The notes under the pieces: generated by a model | The model's input: the letters and a program-made list of their open reading frames with translations, nothing else | What the model was told of the DNA's origin: nothing | Databases searched by the model: none | Made by a program: the position numbers and the translations under genes | In this document: positions 35,554 to 45,163 of the stretch, in pieces | Layout: every line of letters starts with the position of its first letter | Position numbering within the stretch: the first letter of the stretch is position 1 | Assembly (NCBI RefSeq): GCF_026126425.1 | Contig: NZ_JAFMPW010000005.1 | Span: 62,001-126,000 of the forward strand | DNA length: 64,000 nt | Reading direction: 5' to 3' | From: Muriicola sp. Z0-33 | GTDB lineage: Bacteria > Bacteroidota > Bacteroidia > Flavobacteriales > Flavobacteriaceae

Positions 35554-38500
35554 ATGTCTTACAAAAAACTACTACTAATTTGTTTCCTGTCTGTACTGGG
35601 CACACAAGGATTTTCACAAACTGCAGAGATGTTTTTTGATGCTGTGAAGTACAGGAATATTGGCCCGTTTCGGGGAGGAAGATCGGTAACCGCTTCGGGG
35701 GTACCCGGAGATCCTTTAACCTATTATATGGGCACCACAGGAGGGGGACTTTGGAAAACGACTGATGCCGGTCAGCGCTGGGAAAATATTTCGGACGGAT
35801 TTTTTACAACCGGCTCCGTTGGCGCAGTAGCGGTGTCAGCATCAAATCCCAATATAGTCTACTGCGGGATGGGGGAACACGCTCCAAGGGGAGTTATGAC
35901 CTCTTACGGAGATGGGGTATTTAAATCTACCAATGCCGGGAAAACCTGGAAAAAAATCGGACTGGAAAAAACACAGCACATTTCCAGAATTATCGTGCAT
36001 CCTACTAACCCAGACATTGTCTATGTCGCCGCCCAAGGGGCCTTATATGGTCCTACCGAAGATAGAGGAATATACAAATCTACGGATGGGGGAGAAAACT
36101 GGAAGAAAGTGCTTTTTGTGAACAATCTCACAGGTTGTTCGGAATTATCTATAGACGTTCATAATCCCCAGGTGCTTTACGCCGCTATGTGGCATCATCA
36201 AAGAAAACCCAATATTGTAATCAGCGGTGGCCCCGGAAGTGGCCTGTACAAATCTGTTGATGCGGGGGAAACCTGGACAGAGCTTAAAGAGGGTTTGCCA
36301 GAAGAGAAGGGTAAAATGGCGATCGCTGTCAGCGCGGCCAATCCCCAGAAAGTATATGCGCTGATAGAAAGTGACTCTAACGCAGATAAAGGTGGGCTCT
36401 TCTTATCGGAAGACGCGGGTAAAAGTTGGAAAATGGTAAGTGGCGATAATAGGTTGGTACAGCGGGCCTGGTATTATATTGAGGTTTTTCCGGATCCCAA
36501 TAATGAAGATACTGTATATGTCATGAGTGCTCCTGCATTGCGTTCAGAAGATGGCGGAAAAACCTGGGAAAGACTCACAGGGACCCATGGCGATTTCCAC
36601 GACCTCTGGATTAATCCTGCCAACTCAAAAAACATGGTCATCGCTAATGATGGCGGAGCCGCGATTAGTTTTAATTACGGAAAAACCTGGTCTACTCAAG
36701 ACATAATGCCTACCGCACAGTTCTATAGAATTAATGCGGACAATCTTTTTCCGTACAACATATATGGCGGTCAGCAAGATAATAGCTCCGTTAAAATCGC
36801 CAGTTTGTCTGTTGGGAGATCGGGAATTATGGAACGAGACTGGACCTATGCGGCAGGAGGGGAAAGTGCTTTCCTGGGTTTTGACCCTGATGATCCCAGA
36901 TATGTTATGGGAGGTAATTATTTGGGGACGGTAGAATTATTGGATATGCATACTAAATCTTCAACTAAGGTGATGGCTGCTCCTATTCAATATTTGGGCC
37001 GGGAGGCCAGAGATATGAAGTATCTTTATAATTGGAGTGCCCCTATAATTTGGTCCAAACACGAACCGGGCACTTTTTATCACTGCGCTCAACTTGTACT
37101 TAGAACCCGGGATGGTGGAATCAACTGGGAAGAAATCTCACCAGACCTGACGCGTAATATAGATGAAAAGCAAGGTAAAGGAGGAGGTCCATATACCAAC
37201 GAGGCCGTAGGGGCTGAAAATTATGGTACCATTGCTCATATTATAGAATCTCCACATGAAAAAGGAGTACTTTGGACAGGAAGTGATGACGGCCTGGTAC
37301 ATCTTACAAGAGATGGCGGAAACAGCTGGAAGAATGTTACTCCCAAGGGACTTAAGGAATGTCTTGTAAATGCCATTGAGGTCTCCCCTCACGATCCGGC
37401 CACAGCCTATATTGCTACTACAAGGTATAAGTTTAATGATTATACACCTGCGTTATACAAGACTACAGATTATGGTGTAAGCTGGACAAGTATTAGCACC
37501 GGCATTCCCTATGGCGCATTTACCAGAGTTGTAAGAGAAGATGCCAATAGGAAGGATCTCTTGTATGCCGGGACTGAACTGGGAATTTTTGTGTCATGGA
37601 ATGGAGGTAAGTCCTGGGAATCCCTGCAATTGAATTTGCCGGTCACTCCGATAACGGATCTAATGGTGCACAAGGGGGATCTGATTGTAGCTACCTCCGG
37701 ACGGTCTTTTTGGATCTTGGACGATTTAGGAATTTTAAATCAATATAGCCCAGGGAACAGTGAAATCAGGATTTTTAAACCAGAGGGAGCCTATAATGGG
37801 TCCTGGGGCAGTCCTTTAAGCGGGAATTCTAAAAAGTTTAAGGGAACAAATCCGTATAACGGTGTAAACCCGGCCAATGGGATGGTTATATATTATCAAC
37901 TTCCAAAAAAACTGGATACTACTGAAATCACTTTAGAGATTCGGAGTAGCTCCGGGGAATTGGTGAGGACTTTCAGTTCTGAAAAAGACAAAAACTACAA
38001 AAAACACAATGGAGGAGGGCCGCCAATGGCACCTGTATTGTCTAAGCACCAGGGATTGAACAGATTCGTCTGGGATATGAAAACAGGAATAATGCCAGGG
38101 GTACCTGACGTATATATAGAGGCAAATTTTAGAGGACATGTAGTACCACCCGGAGCTTATACCCTTAAGTTAAATGCCGGAGGGCAATCAAGCAGCGTGG
38201 AAGGGCAAATTGTTCCTATGCCGGGGATTTCCATTTCCGATCAGGACTATCAGGAATACCACAGTTTTATGAATAGTGCGGAGCAGAGCCTGACTCTAAT
38301 GCACAATACTTTGAATAATCTCTATGACGCCCAAAAACAGCTAAAGGAAATTATTAAGATTTTGCCCTCTGACGCCCTTAAAACCGATGGCGAGAAATTA
38401 GTTGCAGCTCTTGACAGTTGGGACAAAGAAATGATCCAAAGGAAATCGCAAGCCTATGATGATGTTGAAAATTTCCCGAACAAGTTTACTGCTGAATATC

Positions 38501-38691
38501 TCTTTATGCTTAATCATGCAAACAGCAGCATTCCAAGGGTCACCAGTTCATCAAAAGAAAGGAAGCAGGAATTAGACCAGCAATGGATTCAGCTGAAAGC
38601 AAGAGCGGACACTTTTATAAACAAGAGTATTCCTGAGATGAACAGGCAGTTATGGGAACAAGGAGTGGGAGCGATTAGACTAAAAAACTAG
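35554..38691 (+). CDS. Secreted VPS10/sortilin-like Asp-box (BNR) beta-propeller protein, paralogue 2
   Basis: 1,045 residues with a signal peptide ([17 protein letters not shown]). The layout copies the upstream gene: an opening [18 protein letters not shown] (compare [18 protein letters not shown]), about eleven Asp-boxes ([48 protein letters not shown]), a beta domain with [14 protein letters not shown], and a helical end with [20 protein letters not shown] (compare NFPIRLTNKLGHLNSL). So the two arose by an old tandem duplication. Start 102 bases after the first copy, preceded by a tandem octamer. Role is the same open question: exported binding or hydrolytic propeller. Confidence 0.87.
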   Translation: MSYKKLLLICFLSVLGTQGFSQTAEMFFDAVKYRNIGPFRGGRSVTASGVPGDPLTYYMGTTGGGLWKTTDAGQRWENISDGFFTTGSVGAVAVSASNPNIVYCGMGEHAPRGVMTSYGDGVFKSTNAGKTWKKIGLEKTQHISRIIVHPTNPDIVYVAAQGALYGPTEDRGIYKSTDGGENWKKVLFVNNLTGCSELSIDVHNPQVLYAAMWHHQRKPNIVISGGPGSGLYKSVDAGETWTELKEGLPEEKGKMAIAVSAANPQKVYALIESDSNADKGGLFLSEDAGKSWKMVSGDNRLVQRAWYYIEVFPDPNNEDTVYVMSAPALRSEDGGKTWERLTGTHGDFHDLWINPANSKNMVIANDGGAAISFNYGKTWSTQDIMPTAQFYRINADNLFPYNIYGGQQDNSSVKIASLSVGRSGIMERDWTYAAGGESAFLGFDPDDPRYVMGGNYLGTVELLDMHTKSSTKVMAAPIQYLGREARDMKYLYNWSAPIIWSKHEPGTFYHCAQLVLRTRDGGINWEEISPDLTRNIDEKQGKGGGPYTNEAVGAENYGTIAHIIESPHEKGVLWTGSDDGLVHLTRDGGNSWKNVTPKGLKECLVNAIEVSPHDPATAYIATTRYKFNDYTPALYKTTDYGVSWTSISTGIPYGAFTRVVREDANRKDLLYAGTELGIFVSWNGGKSWESLQLNLPVTPITDLMVHKGDLIVATSGRSFWILDDLGILNQYSPGNSEIRIFKPEGAYNGSWGSPLSGNSKKFKGTNPYNGVNPANGMVIYYQLPKKLDTTEITLEIRSSSGELVRTFSSEKDKNYKKHNGGGPPMAPVLSKHQGLNRFVWDMKTGIMPGVPDVYIEANFRGHVVPPGAYTLKLNAGGQSSSVEGQIVPMPGISISDQDYQEYHSFMNSAEQSLTLMHNTLNNLYDAQKQLKEIIKILPSDALKTDGEKLVAALDSWDKEMIQRKSQAYDDVENFPNKFTAEYLFMLNHANSSIPRVTSSSKERKQELDQQWIQLKARADTFINKSIPEMNRQLWEQGVGAIRLKN

Positions 38692-38732
38692 ATACTCTAG
38701 CTGTAAAGAAATGATAAATTAAGGCTTTAAAT

Positions 38733-40478
38733 ATGAAATCTTTTTTACTGATAATAGCAATGGCACTTCCGTTAATGGCAAGTAGTCAGTTGAAAAGAAC
38801 ACCAAATGTTGTTCTTATTATAACAGATGATCAGGGTTTTGGAGATCTGGGTATCAATGGGAACCCGCATATTAAAACCCCTGTATTAGACAAATTTGCA
38901 CAAGAGAGTGTAAGATTCAATAATTTCTATGTCTCCCCTGTATGTGCTCCAACAAGGGCTAGCCTGATGACCGGCAGATATTCTTTAAGAACAGGGGTGC
39001 GAGACACCTATAATGGCGGAGCTATAATGTCTGCCACCGAGATTACCATAGCCGAACTATTAAAAGGGGCGAATTATAAAACCGGTATTTTTGGCAAATG
39101 GCATCTTGGAGATAATTACCCTTCCAGACCGAAGGATCAGGGGTTTGATGAATCTGTGATACATTTATCCGGAGGTATGGGACAGGTAGGAGATTTTACT
39201 ACCTGGTTTAAAGGAGATAGAAGCTACTTTGATCCGGTGCTTTGGCATAACGGTGTACAACAGTCCTACAACGGATACTGTAGTGATATTTTTGCGGAGC
39301 AGGCGATCAACTTTATTGAACAGAACAAGAAGGCCCCATTCTTTTGCTACCTTTCCTTTAACGCACCACATACCCCTTTACAAGTTCCGGAGCAATATTA
39401 TGATATGTATAAGAATATTGATCCGGCAGCTGGTTTCGAAACGGATAACAGGCCATTTTCCCCAATGAGTGAAAAAAACAAGGAGGATGCTCGCAGGGTA
39501 TATGCCATGGTTAGTAATGTTGACCATAATATTGGCAAGCTTTTACAAAAATTAGAGGATTTGAAACTTGTTGAAGACACCCTGGTCATTTTTATGACAG
39601 ATAATGGCCCTCAGCAAGTGAGGTATGTAGCAGGGATGAAAGGAAGGAAAGGCACTGTATACAGGGGTGGGGTCCGGGTACCTTTTTATATGAGGTATCC
39701 GCAAAAATTTAAAGGAAACAGCACATTGAATGCCCCTGCGGCACATCTTGATGTTTTACCCACTATTGCCGAAATTTGCAATCTGAAACCACCGGAAGAC
39801 AGAATAATTGACGGGAGAAGTCTGGTGCCGCTAATTAATGGAGCCAAAACATCACTGGAAGAAAGACCTTTGTTTTTTTACTGGACCAGAAAGTATCCTG
39901 AAAAGTACTATGGGATGGCGCTTCAGAAGGGAGATTATAAACTTGTAGCATATACAGATTCTGATGCGGCCATCGAGGATTTTGAATTATTCAATATTGC
40001 ATCGGACCCTTACGAACAAAACAACAAGATCTTAGAGCATAAGCAGCTGGCAGGAGAGTTAAAATTTGAATTGGATAGCTTGTATGGCCAACTCATGCAA
40101 TCTAAAAACTTAATTAACCCTCCGCAAATTGTCATAGGAAAGCCGCAAGAGAATCCCATCACATTAAATAGAAATGATGCAGGTGGAGACAGGGGTATTT
40201 GGGATCAGGAAGATGTTTTTGGTAAATGGCATGTGAAAATAACGGCAGGGGATTATAATATCCGATTTAAGTTCATAAAGCCCGTAAAAGGAGGGGGGCG
40301 TATGTTAATGGAGACTGGCGCCGGAGTGCATCAAATTAGGTTAAAGGATGAAATTACGGATATAATTGAAATGAAAGGGGTATCTCTTCCTGCATTGGAT
40401 ACCGATCTTATTCCCTTTTATCTCGTTGATGGCCAAAGAAAATTTCCTTTTTGGGTAGAGTTGGAACTAATTAATTAG
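38733..40478 (+). CDS. Exported arylsulfatase-type sulfatase (Cys-type, formylglycine-dependent)
   Basis: 581 residues with a signal peptide (LLIIAMALPLMASSQ). Metal-binding ITDDQGFGDLG (Asp32, Asp33) is followed by the maturation motif CAPTRASLMTGRY with Cys71, which an anaerobic or aerobic formylglycine-generating enzyme must modify. Other family parts are GIFGKWHLGD, APHTPLQVPEQY and the second metal site FMTDNGPQ. About 120 extra C-terminal residues (from IGKPQENPITLNRND) form an added domain often seen in marine Bacteroidota sulfatases. It removes sulfate esters from glycans in the periplasm or outside. It follows the propeller genes by 41 bases. No formylglycine-generating enzyme gene lies in the window. 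Confidence 0.92.
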   Translation: MKSFLLIIAMALPLMASSQLKRTPNVVLIITDDQGFGDLGINGNPHIKTPVLDKFAQESVRFNNFYVSPVCAPTRASLMTGRYSLRTGVRDTYNGGAIMSATEITIAELLKGANYKTGIFGKWHLGDNYPSRPKDQGFDESVIHLSGGMGQVGDFTTWFKGDRSYFDPVLWHNGVQQSYNGYCSDIFAEQAINFIEQNKKAPFFCYLSFNAPHTPLQVPEQYYDMYKNIDPAAGFETDNRPFSPMSEKNKEDARRVYAMVSNVDHNIGKLLQKLEDLKLVEDTLVIFMTDNGPQQVRYVAGMKGRKGTVYRGGVRVPFYMRYPQKFKGNSTLNAPAAHLDVLPTIAEICNLKPPEDRIIDGRSLVPLINGAKTSLEERPLFFYWTRKYPEKYYGMALQKGDYKLVAYTDSDAAIEDFELFNIASDPYEQNNKILEHKQLAGELKFELDSLYGQLMQSKNLINPPQIVIGKPQENPITLNRNDAGGDRGIWDQEDVFGKWHVKITAGDYNIRFKFIKPVKGGGRMLMETGAGVHQIRLKDEITDIIEMKGVSLPALDTDLIPFYLVDGQRKFPFWVELELIN

Positions 40479-40540
40479 TTTTGAATTCTCAGGGTGAGTA
40501 ATAATATTAAAAGATTTTACTACTTAAGATTTTAAACTGA

Positions 40541-41086
40541 ATGGCGGATTATTATAATTACATCAAATCTCTCCACCTCATTTTTGTGATTACCTGGTTT
40601 GCCGCATTGTTTTATATCCCCCGGCTCTTTATTTATCACATAGAAGCTGCGCAAAAATCCTCTCCGGAGAAGGAGATACTTACAGATCAGCTTAAAATAA
40701 TGTCTAAGCGACTATGGTATATTATTGGATGGCCATCTGCTGTATTATGTACTTTGTTTGCTATTTGGTTGCTAGTGCTACTCCCAGGTTGGCTGCAGCA
40801 ACCATGGATGCATATTAAACTTGGGTTTGTTGTGCTTCTGATAATTTATCATTTAAAAACCCATCAATATTTTCTTCAATTGCAACGAAATGATATCAGG
40901 CACACTTCCAGATATATGCGCATTTGGAATGAGGGGGCAACGCTGATACTTTTTGCAGTTGTTTTTCTGGCCATTTTGAAAAATGCATTTAATTGGGTCT
41001 ATGGCCTGATAGGGATTTTGGTCTTGGGAATTCTTCTGATGTTGGGAATTAGGTTATATAGAAGAATTCGTGAAAAAGACGAATAA
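40541..41086 (+). CDS. hemJ: Protoporphyrinogen IX oxidase HemJ
   Basis: 181 residues with four or five hydrophobic segments. The N-terminal segment YIKSLHLIFVITWFAALFYIPRLFIYH, with His12 and the WFAxLFYxPRLF core, is the signature of HemJ (formerly UPF0093), the heme-containing membrane oxidase that turns protoporphyrinogen IX into protoporphyrin IX. The second conserved part is WMHIKLGFVVLLIIYH. The next enzyme, ferrochelatase, is encoded at 13692. The gene begins 62 bases after the sulfatase stop and may share its transcript or have its own promoter in the gap. A C-terminal fourth or fifth helix and basic end (RRIREKDE) put the C-terminus in the cytosol. Confidence 0.9.
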   Translation: MADYYNYIKSLHLIFVITWFAALFYIPRLFIYHIEAAQKSSPEKEILTDQLKIMSKRLWYIIGWPSAVLCTLFAIWLLVLLPGWLQQPWMHIKLGFVVLLIIYHLKTHQYFLQLQRNDIRHTSRYMRIWNEGATLILFAVVFLAILKNAFNWVYGLIGILVLGILLMLGIRLYRRIREKDE

Positions 41087-41206
41087 ACTGCCGAAAGCTG
41101 AATGCTCAGGCAAGTGTCACAAATGGTTACTCAGGCCGTTAAGTATATTACTTTGGACCGATAATTGCTATCTTTAAACTCAAATTACTTCCCTTTGTTT
41201 AAAAAA

Positions 41207-42640
41207 ATGTCGCTCAGATCCAGAATATTCATCACCATGATCTTATTGGTGGTAATTGCCTCTGTGTTGATTGCAGGAGTTACTATTTATCAATATAGAG
41301 AGCAGAACAAAGATTATCATCAGAACAAGTTAGAAAGGAAAGAAGCACAGATAAAGCAAAGTATAGAATACGCCTTAAAAGAAACTACCTATCCGCCAAC
41401 TACGGCATACCTTGGACTTATTTTTAAAGATGCTATTTATCAGATAGCCGATGTTCAAAATGTAAATTTTAATATTTATGATTTAGAAGGGCAACTGATA
41501 AAGAGTTCCCGGCCTCAGTTCAATAACGATTCTATTACTATATGTTTAGACCCTGTTATTCTAAATCAGCTTAACGAAAGTGTAACAAAACGCTATGTTG
41601 AAAAGAATGCGGCGGCGGGGGATAATTACCAGGCTTCATATACTTATATCACAGACAGAAAATATAAACCAATTGGTATATTAAATTTTCCCTACTTTGA
41701 GGACAATACTTTTAATGATAAGGAATTAAGGGAGTTTCTCTGGCGATTAAGTGGAGTGTATTTGCTGATGTTACTTATTGCAATTGCCCTGGCCTTTTTC
41801 GTTTCCAAATATATAACCAGGTCGCTGCAGACCATATCTGATAAACTGACTGAAACCAATCTGACTAAGCGAAATGAAAAGATTATTATAGAAGATCCGA
41901 GTGAGGAGATCGCCAAATTGGTTGATTCATACAATGGGATGATTGATGAACTGGAACAGAGTCTGGCCAAACTAGCCAGGAGTGAACGAGAACAGGCCTG
42001 GCGAGAAATGGCAAAACAAGTGGCTCATGAAATTAAAAATCCCCTGACACCGATGCGTTTAAGCGTTCAGAGTTTTGAGCGAAAGTTTGATCCTGATGAT
42101 CCAAATATAAGAACCAAGGTAGCCGAATATTCAAAAACGCTTATACAACAGATTGATACTATGAGCAGCATTGCCTCTGCTTTTTCAAACTTTGCAGAAA
42201 TGCCGGCACAACAGAATGAAACCCTTGATGTGGTAAAGATCGTTAAGCTGGCCCTGGATATCTTCAATGAGAATTATATTCATTTTATTGCGGACGAGGA
42301 GGAGATTATTGCAAAATTGGATAGGACGCAACTTATCAGGGTGGTTACCAACCTGGTTAAGAATGCTATTCAGGCAGTTCCTGATGTGGAATCACCTCGT
42401 ATTCTAGTTTCTGTAGTCTCAGAAGGTGAAGTTGTTAAAATTGCTGTCGCGGATAATGGAATTGGGATTTCCGATGAGTTTAAAGACAAGGTTTTTGAAC
42501 CCAAATTCACGACCAAATCCAGCGGAATGGGCCTTGGTCTTGGAATGGTAAAAAACATTGTAGAGACCTACAAGGGAAGTATTGAGTTTACATCACAACC
42601 TGGAAAAGGAACCGTATTTACAGTCAGATTACCCAAATAG
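41207..42640 (+). CDS. NtrY-like membrane histidine kinase (orphan)
   Basis: The open frame starts at a TTG (41165), but the ATG at 41207 (MSLRSRIFITMILLVV) begins a good membrane leader, giving 477 residues. TM1 is about 7-26 and TM2 about 187-206, enclosing a 160-residue sensory domain outside. A HAMP-like linker follows, then the H-box MAKQVAHEIKNPLTP with His274, the N-box NLVKNAIQ, and G-boxes VADNGIGIS and GMGLGLGM. It is like the nitrogen-response kinase NtrY in layout. No response regulator gene adjoins, so the partner is elsewhere. The next gene, an enoyl-CoA hydratase, follows by 23 bases. Confidence 0.88.
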   Translation: MSLRSRIFITMILLVVIASVLIAGVTIYQYREQNKDYHQNKLERKEAQIKQSIEYALKETTYPPTTAYLGLIFKDAIYQIADVQNVNFNIYDLEGQLIKSSRPQFNNDSITICLDPVILNQLNESVTKRYVEKNAAAGDNYQASYTYITDRKYKPIGILNFPYFEDNTFNDKELREFLWRLSGVYLLMLLIAIALAFFVSKYITRSLQTISDKLTETNLTKRNEKIIIEDPSEEIAKLVDSYNGMIDELEQSLAKLARSEREQAWREMAKQVAHEIKNPLTPMRLSVQSFERKFDPDDPNIRTKVAEYSKTLIQQIDTMSSIASAFSNFAEMPAQQNETLDVVKIVKLALDIFNENYIHFIADEEEIIAKLDRTQLIRVVTNLVKNAIQAVPDVESPRILVSVVSEGEVVKIAVADNGIGISDEFKDKVFEPKFTTKSSGMGLGLGMVKNIVETYKGSIEFTSQPGKGTVFTVRLPK

Positions 42641-42663
42641 TTAAACTTTAACAGCACTTAATA

Positions 42664-43446
42664 ATGAGATATAAGAATATTTTAATAGATAAGAAAGATT
42701 CATTGGCAGTGGTGACCATAAATCGTCCGGATAAATTAAATGCACTTAACAAGGCGACTATTTCAGAATTGCATAAGGCATTTAAGGCGCTGGAAGATGA
42801 AAGCGCTATTAAAGCCATTGTACTAACCGGTAGTGGTGAGAAGGCTTTCGTTGCAGGAGCCGACATATCGGAGTTTGCAAACTTCTCGGTTAAAGAAGGG
42901 GCAAAACTTGCGGCCAAAGGCCAGGAGATACTTTTCGACTTTGTAGAGAATTTATCTACTCCGGTGATTGCCGCGGTTAATGGCTTTGCTCTTGGAGGAG
43001 GTTTAGAACTTGCAATGGCATGCCATTTTCGGGTAGCCAGTGATAATGCCAGAATGGGCCTTCCAGAAGTTTCATTGGGTGTTATCCCGGGTTATGGAGG
43101 AACCCAAAGACTTCCCCAACTCGTAGGTAAAGGCAGGGCGATGGAATTGATTATGACCGCAGGGATGATCGACGCCCAAAAAGCACTTAATTATGGTCTT
43201 GTGAATTATGTGGTAGCAGGGGAGGAGCTTCTTCCGCTAAGTGAAAAACTTGCAGCTAAAATATCGAATAATTCATCCGTAGCAATTTCTTATGCAATAA
43301 AAGCCGTAAATGCGGGTTTTAAGAGTAATGCAAAAGGTTATAAAACCGAAATAGAAGCTTTTGGCGATTGTTTTGGTACGGCCGACTTTAAGGAGGGCAC
43401 ATCGGCTTTCTTAGAGAAGAGAAAAGCAGACTTTCCGGGAACATAA
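42664..43446 (+). CDS. Enoyl-CoA hydratase/isomerase (crotonase family)
   Basis: 260 residues, the standard length. The oxyanion-hole segments are KAFVAGADISEF and FALGGGLELAMACHF, and GLPEVSLGVIPGYGGTQRL carries the second catalytic glutamate. Both Glu residues of true hydratases (in GGLELA and LPEVSLG) are present, so hydratase activity on 2-trans-enoyl-CoA in beta-oxidation or amino-acid breakdown is likely. Cytosolic. No other beta-oxidation genes lie nearby, so the pathway cannot be fixed. It follows the kinase gene closely and is followed after 27 bases by an exported protein gene, so it may be co-transcribed with them. Confidence 0.93.
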   Translation: MRYKNILIDKKDSLAVVTINRPDKLNALNKATISELHKAFKALEDESAIKAIVLTGSGEKAFVAGADISEFANFSVKEGAKLAAKGQEILFDFVENLSTPVIAAVNGFALGGGLELAMACHFRVASDNARMGLPEVSLGVIPGYGGTQRLPQLVGKGRAMELIMTAGMIDAQKALNYGLVNYVVAGEELLPLSEKLAAKISNNSSVAISYAIKAVNAGFKSNAKGYKTEIEAFGDCFGTADFKEGTSAFLEKRKADFPGT

Positions 43447-43473
43447 ATTATGATATAATTACGTTTTTGTACT

Positions 43474-45024
43474 ATGAGAAGAAGTTGCATTGTTCTTTTA
43501 GCAGCCCTTGTTGGCTATATTTCTTTTGGACAGGAAATGCCCGTAGACTATAGCTTTGGCGACAAATATAACGATAGGTATAAATATTCAAACCTTTCCA
43601 CCATTTCAGATGATGGCACCGGAGGATATATATTGGTGCGGTCCTATTTCACCGGTATGATCCTGAAACCCAAAGGGTATTTCATTGAACATTATAACAA
43701 GGAACTTCAACTGATAAATGAGTACAACTACAAATTAAAAGGACCCGAATTTGTAGAAGGATATGTTAGGAATGGGCAATTGTATTTGCTTTTCCTGGAC
43801 TATGATTACATAAATGAGACGTATGATTATATGGTACATCGCAGTCCGATTACAGATTTTAATTTTACCCAGGAAAAGCTTATTTCGGTAAAATCAAAAC
43901 CGGTACGAAACCCCCTGGAAAGAAATTACTACAATCGTAATTTTAATTCGGGCTTTACTACAACTGCCCTTTTTGATGATGATAAATCAGCTTTCATTAT
44001 AAGTACACATTTTAAAAAAGGAAAGATAAACCAGCACCGCATCCATGTTTTCAATGCCTCATTGCAGAAATTAGTGGAACATGATTTTTCTGCGGAGGTA
44101 GAAGATAAGAATTACGCTTTTGAGAATATAGCATTTTCAAAAGACCTTAAGAATGCTTACATAATAGGCAAGGCCTATTTTAAGAAAAAGCGTTTTACCG
44201 CACTGGAAAGGAAATTTCAATACGAGCTAATTAAGGTGAATAGTGCTGGTGCAAAGACGCAAACTTTTGATAAAGAAGGGAAATACTCCGAAGGTCTGAA
44301 ACCAGTATTCAGAGACGGGAAACTAATTTGCGTAGGTTTTTATGCAGACCGAAAAGACAATAGGTATAATGGCCTGGGGTATTTTGAAGTAGACCCTGGC
44401 AACCTTAATATCAGAACTCAGAAATACAACCCATTTTCGGATCAGTTTATGTTCGATAAATTTGGGAAAGATAATGCAGAGCGGGTAAAGAATCTTGTAT
44501 TCAAGGATGTGAGCTTTACATCTGATGGGTCTGTACTTTTTAATGCCGAGGAATATTTTGTCACCAATAGTGTTCAGGCAAATTCCAGCGGTGGCCGGCT
44601 TAGGGTAGAACGTTTTCACCATAATGATATAGTAAGCGCAAAAATAGATGCCTCAGGGAATATGATCTGGGCCAGAAATATAAACAAGGCGGAGGTTACC
44701 CAGGGTGATGGCTCATATGCTTCCTATAGTTCATATACTAAAAATGGCAAAACATATTTCTTTATAAGCACCTCATCCGAGAATCCCCAGTTACTTAATA
44801 ACGAACGACTTATATTTAAACAAGGACTTAGCAGAAACAGAAATGTCTTTGTTATTCAGCTAGACGAATCCGGAAAAATAAGTTATGAAAAGATCATCGA
44901 CGATCAGGAAGCCCGCTTACCTCTTATGGTTTCAAAACCCTTGGTGAATTCCAAGGAAGATGAAATGCTGTTCTATGCTAAAAGAGGAACTAAAAAACAG
45001 CTGGTCAATGTCGCTTTAAAATAG
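43474..45024 (+). CDS. Exported protein of unknown function, possibly propeller-like
   Basis: 516 residues with a signal peptide (CIVLLAALVGYISFGQ). The mature protein is rich in Tyr, Phe, Asn and Lys, with repeated beta-hairpin-like units (YNKELQLINEYNYKLKG, FNASLQKLVEHDFSAEV, IDASGNMIWARNINK, LDESGKISYEKIID). Those units resemble the blades of irregular propellers seen in flavobacterial secreted proteins, but no named family is certain. No catalytic motif is seen. It starts 27 bases after the enoyl-CoA hydratase stop. Confidence 0.75.
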   Translation: MRRSCIVLLAALVGYISFGQEMPVDYSFGDKYNDRYKYSNLSTISDDGTGGYILVRSYFTGMILKPKGYFIEHYNKELQLINEYNYKLKGPEFVEGYVRNGQLYLLFLDYDYINETYDYMVHRSPITDFNFTQEKLISVKSKPVRNPLERNYYNRNFNSGFTTTALFDDDKSAFIISTHFKKGKINQHRIHVFNASLQKLVEHDFSAEVEDKNYAFENIAFSKDLKNAYIIGKAYFKKKRFTALERKFQYELIKVNSAGAKTQTFDKEGKYSEGLKPVFRDGKLICVGFYADRKDNRYNGLGYFEVDPGNLNIRTQKYNPFSDQFMFDKFGKDNAERVKNLVFKDVSFTSDGSVLFNAEEYFVTNSVQANSSGGRLRVERFHHNDIVSAKIDASGNMIWARNINKAEVTQGDGSYASYSSYTKNGKTYFFISTSSENPQLLNNERLIFKQGLSRNRNVFVIQLDESGKISYEKIIDDQEARLPLMVSKPLVNSKEDEMLFYAKRGTKKQLVNVALK

Positions 45025-45122
45025 TTGAAAGATCATCTTCTCTGGAAGGGCCATAATTTCAAGATATTATTTGTATTCACTTCTTTTCCGATTAGTACGG
45101 TTATTTAAACGAGAAATATATT

Positions 45123-45130
45123 TATATTTG
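45123..45130 (+). promoter_or_regulatory. Exact Bacteroidota -7 box TATATTTG before the radical SAM gene
   Basis: TATATTTG matches TAnnTTTG exactly. The -33 region is weak. The predicted start near 45137 would leave a 27-base leader that carries the palindrome at 45136-45153. Confidence 0.45.
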
Positions 45131-45135
45131 GTATA

Positions 45136-45153
45136 ATTCCATAAATATGGAAT
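45136..45153. promoter_or_regulatory. Perfect palindrome ATTCCATA-AA-TATGGAAT at the predicted transcription start
   Basis: Two 8-bp arms around AA overlap the expected start of the radical SAM mRNA and end 10 bases before the ATG at 45164. A third half-site-like TATCCATA follows at once. It may be a repressor operator or may form a hairpin over the ribosome entry site. No adjacent regulator gene. Confidence 0.45.
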
Positions 45154-45163
45154 ATATCCATAC

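Noticed and set aside
22291-40478. Classical polysaccharide utilisation locus
   Set aside because: No SusC/SusD pair, hybrid two-component system or ECF sigma/anti-sigma pair is present in or next to the region.
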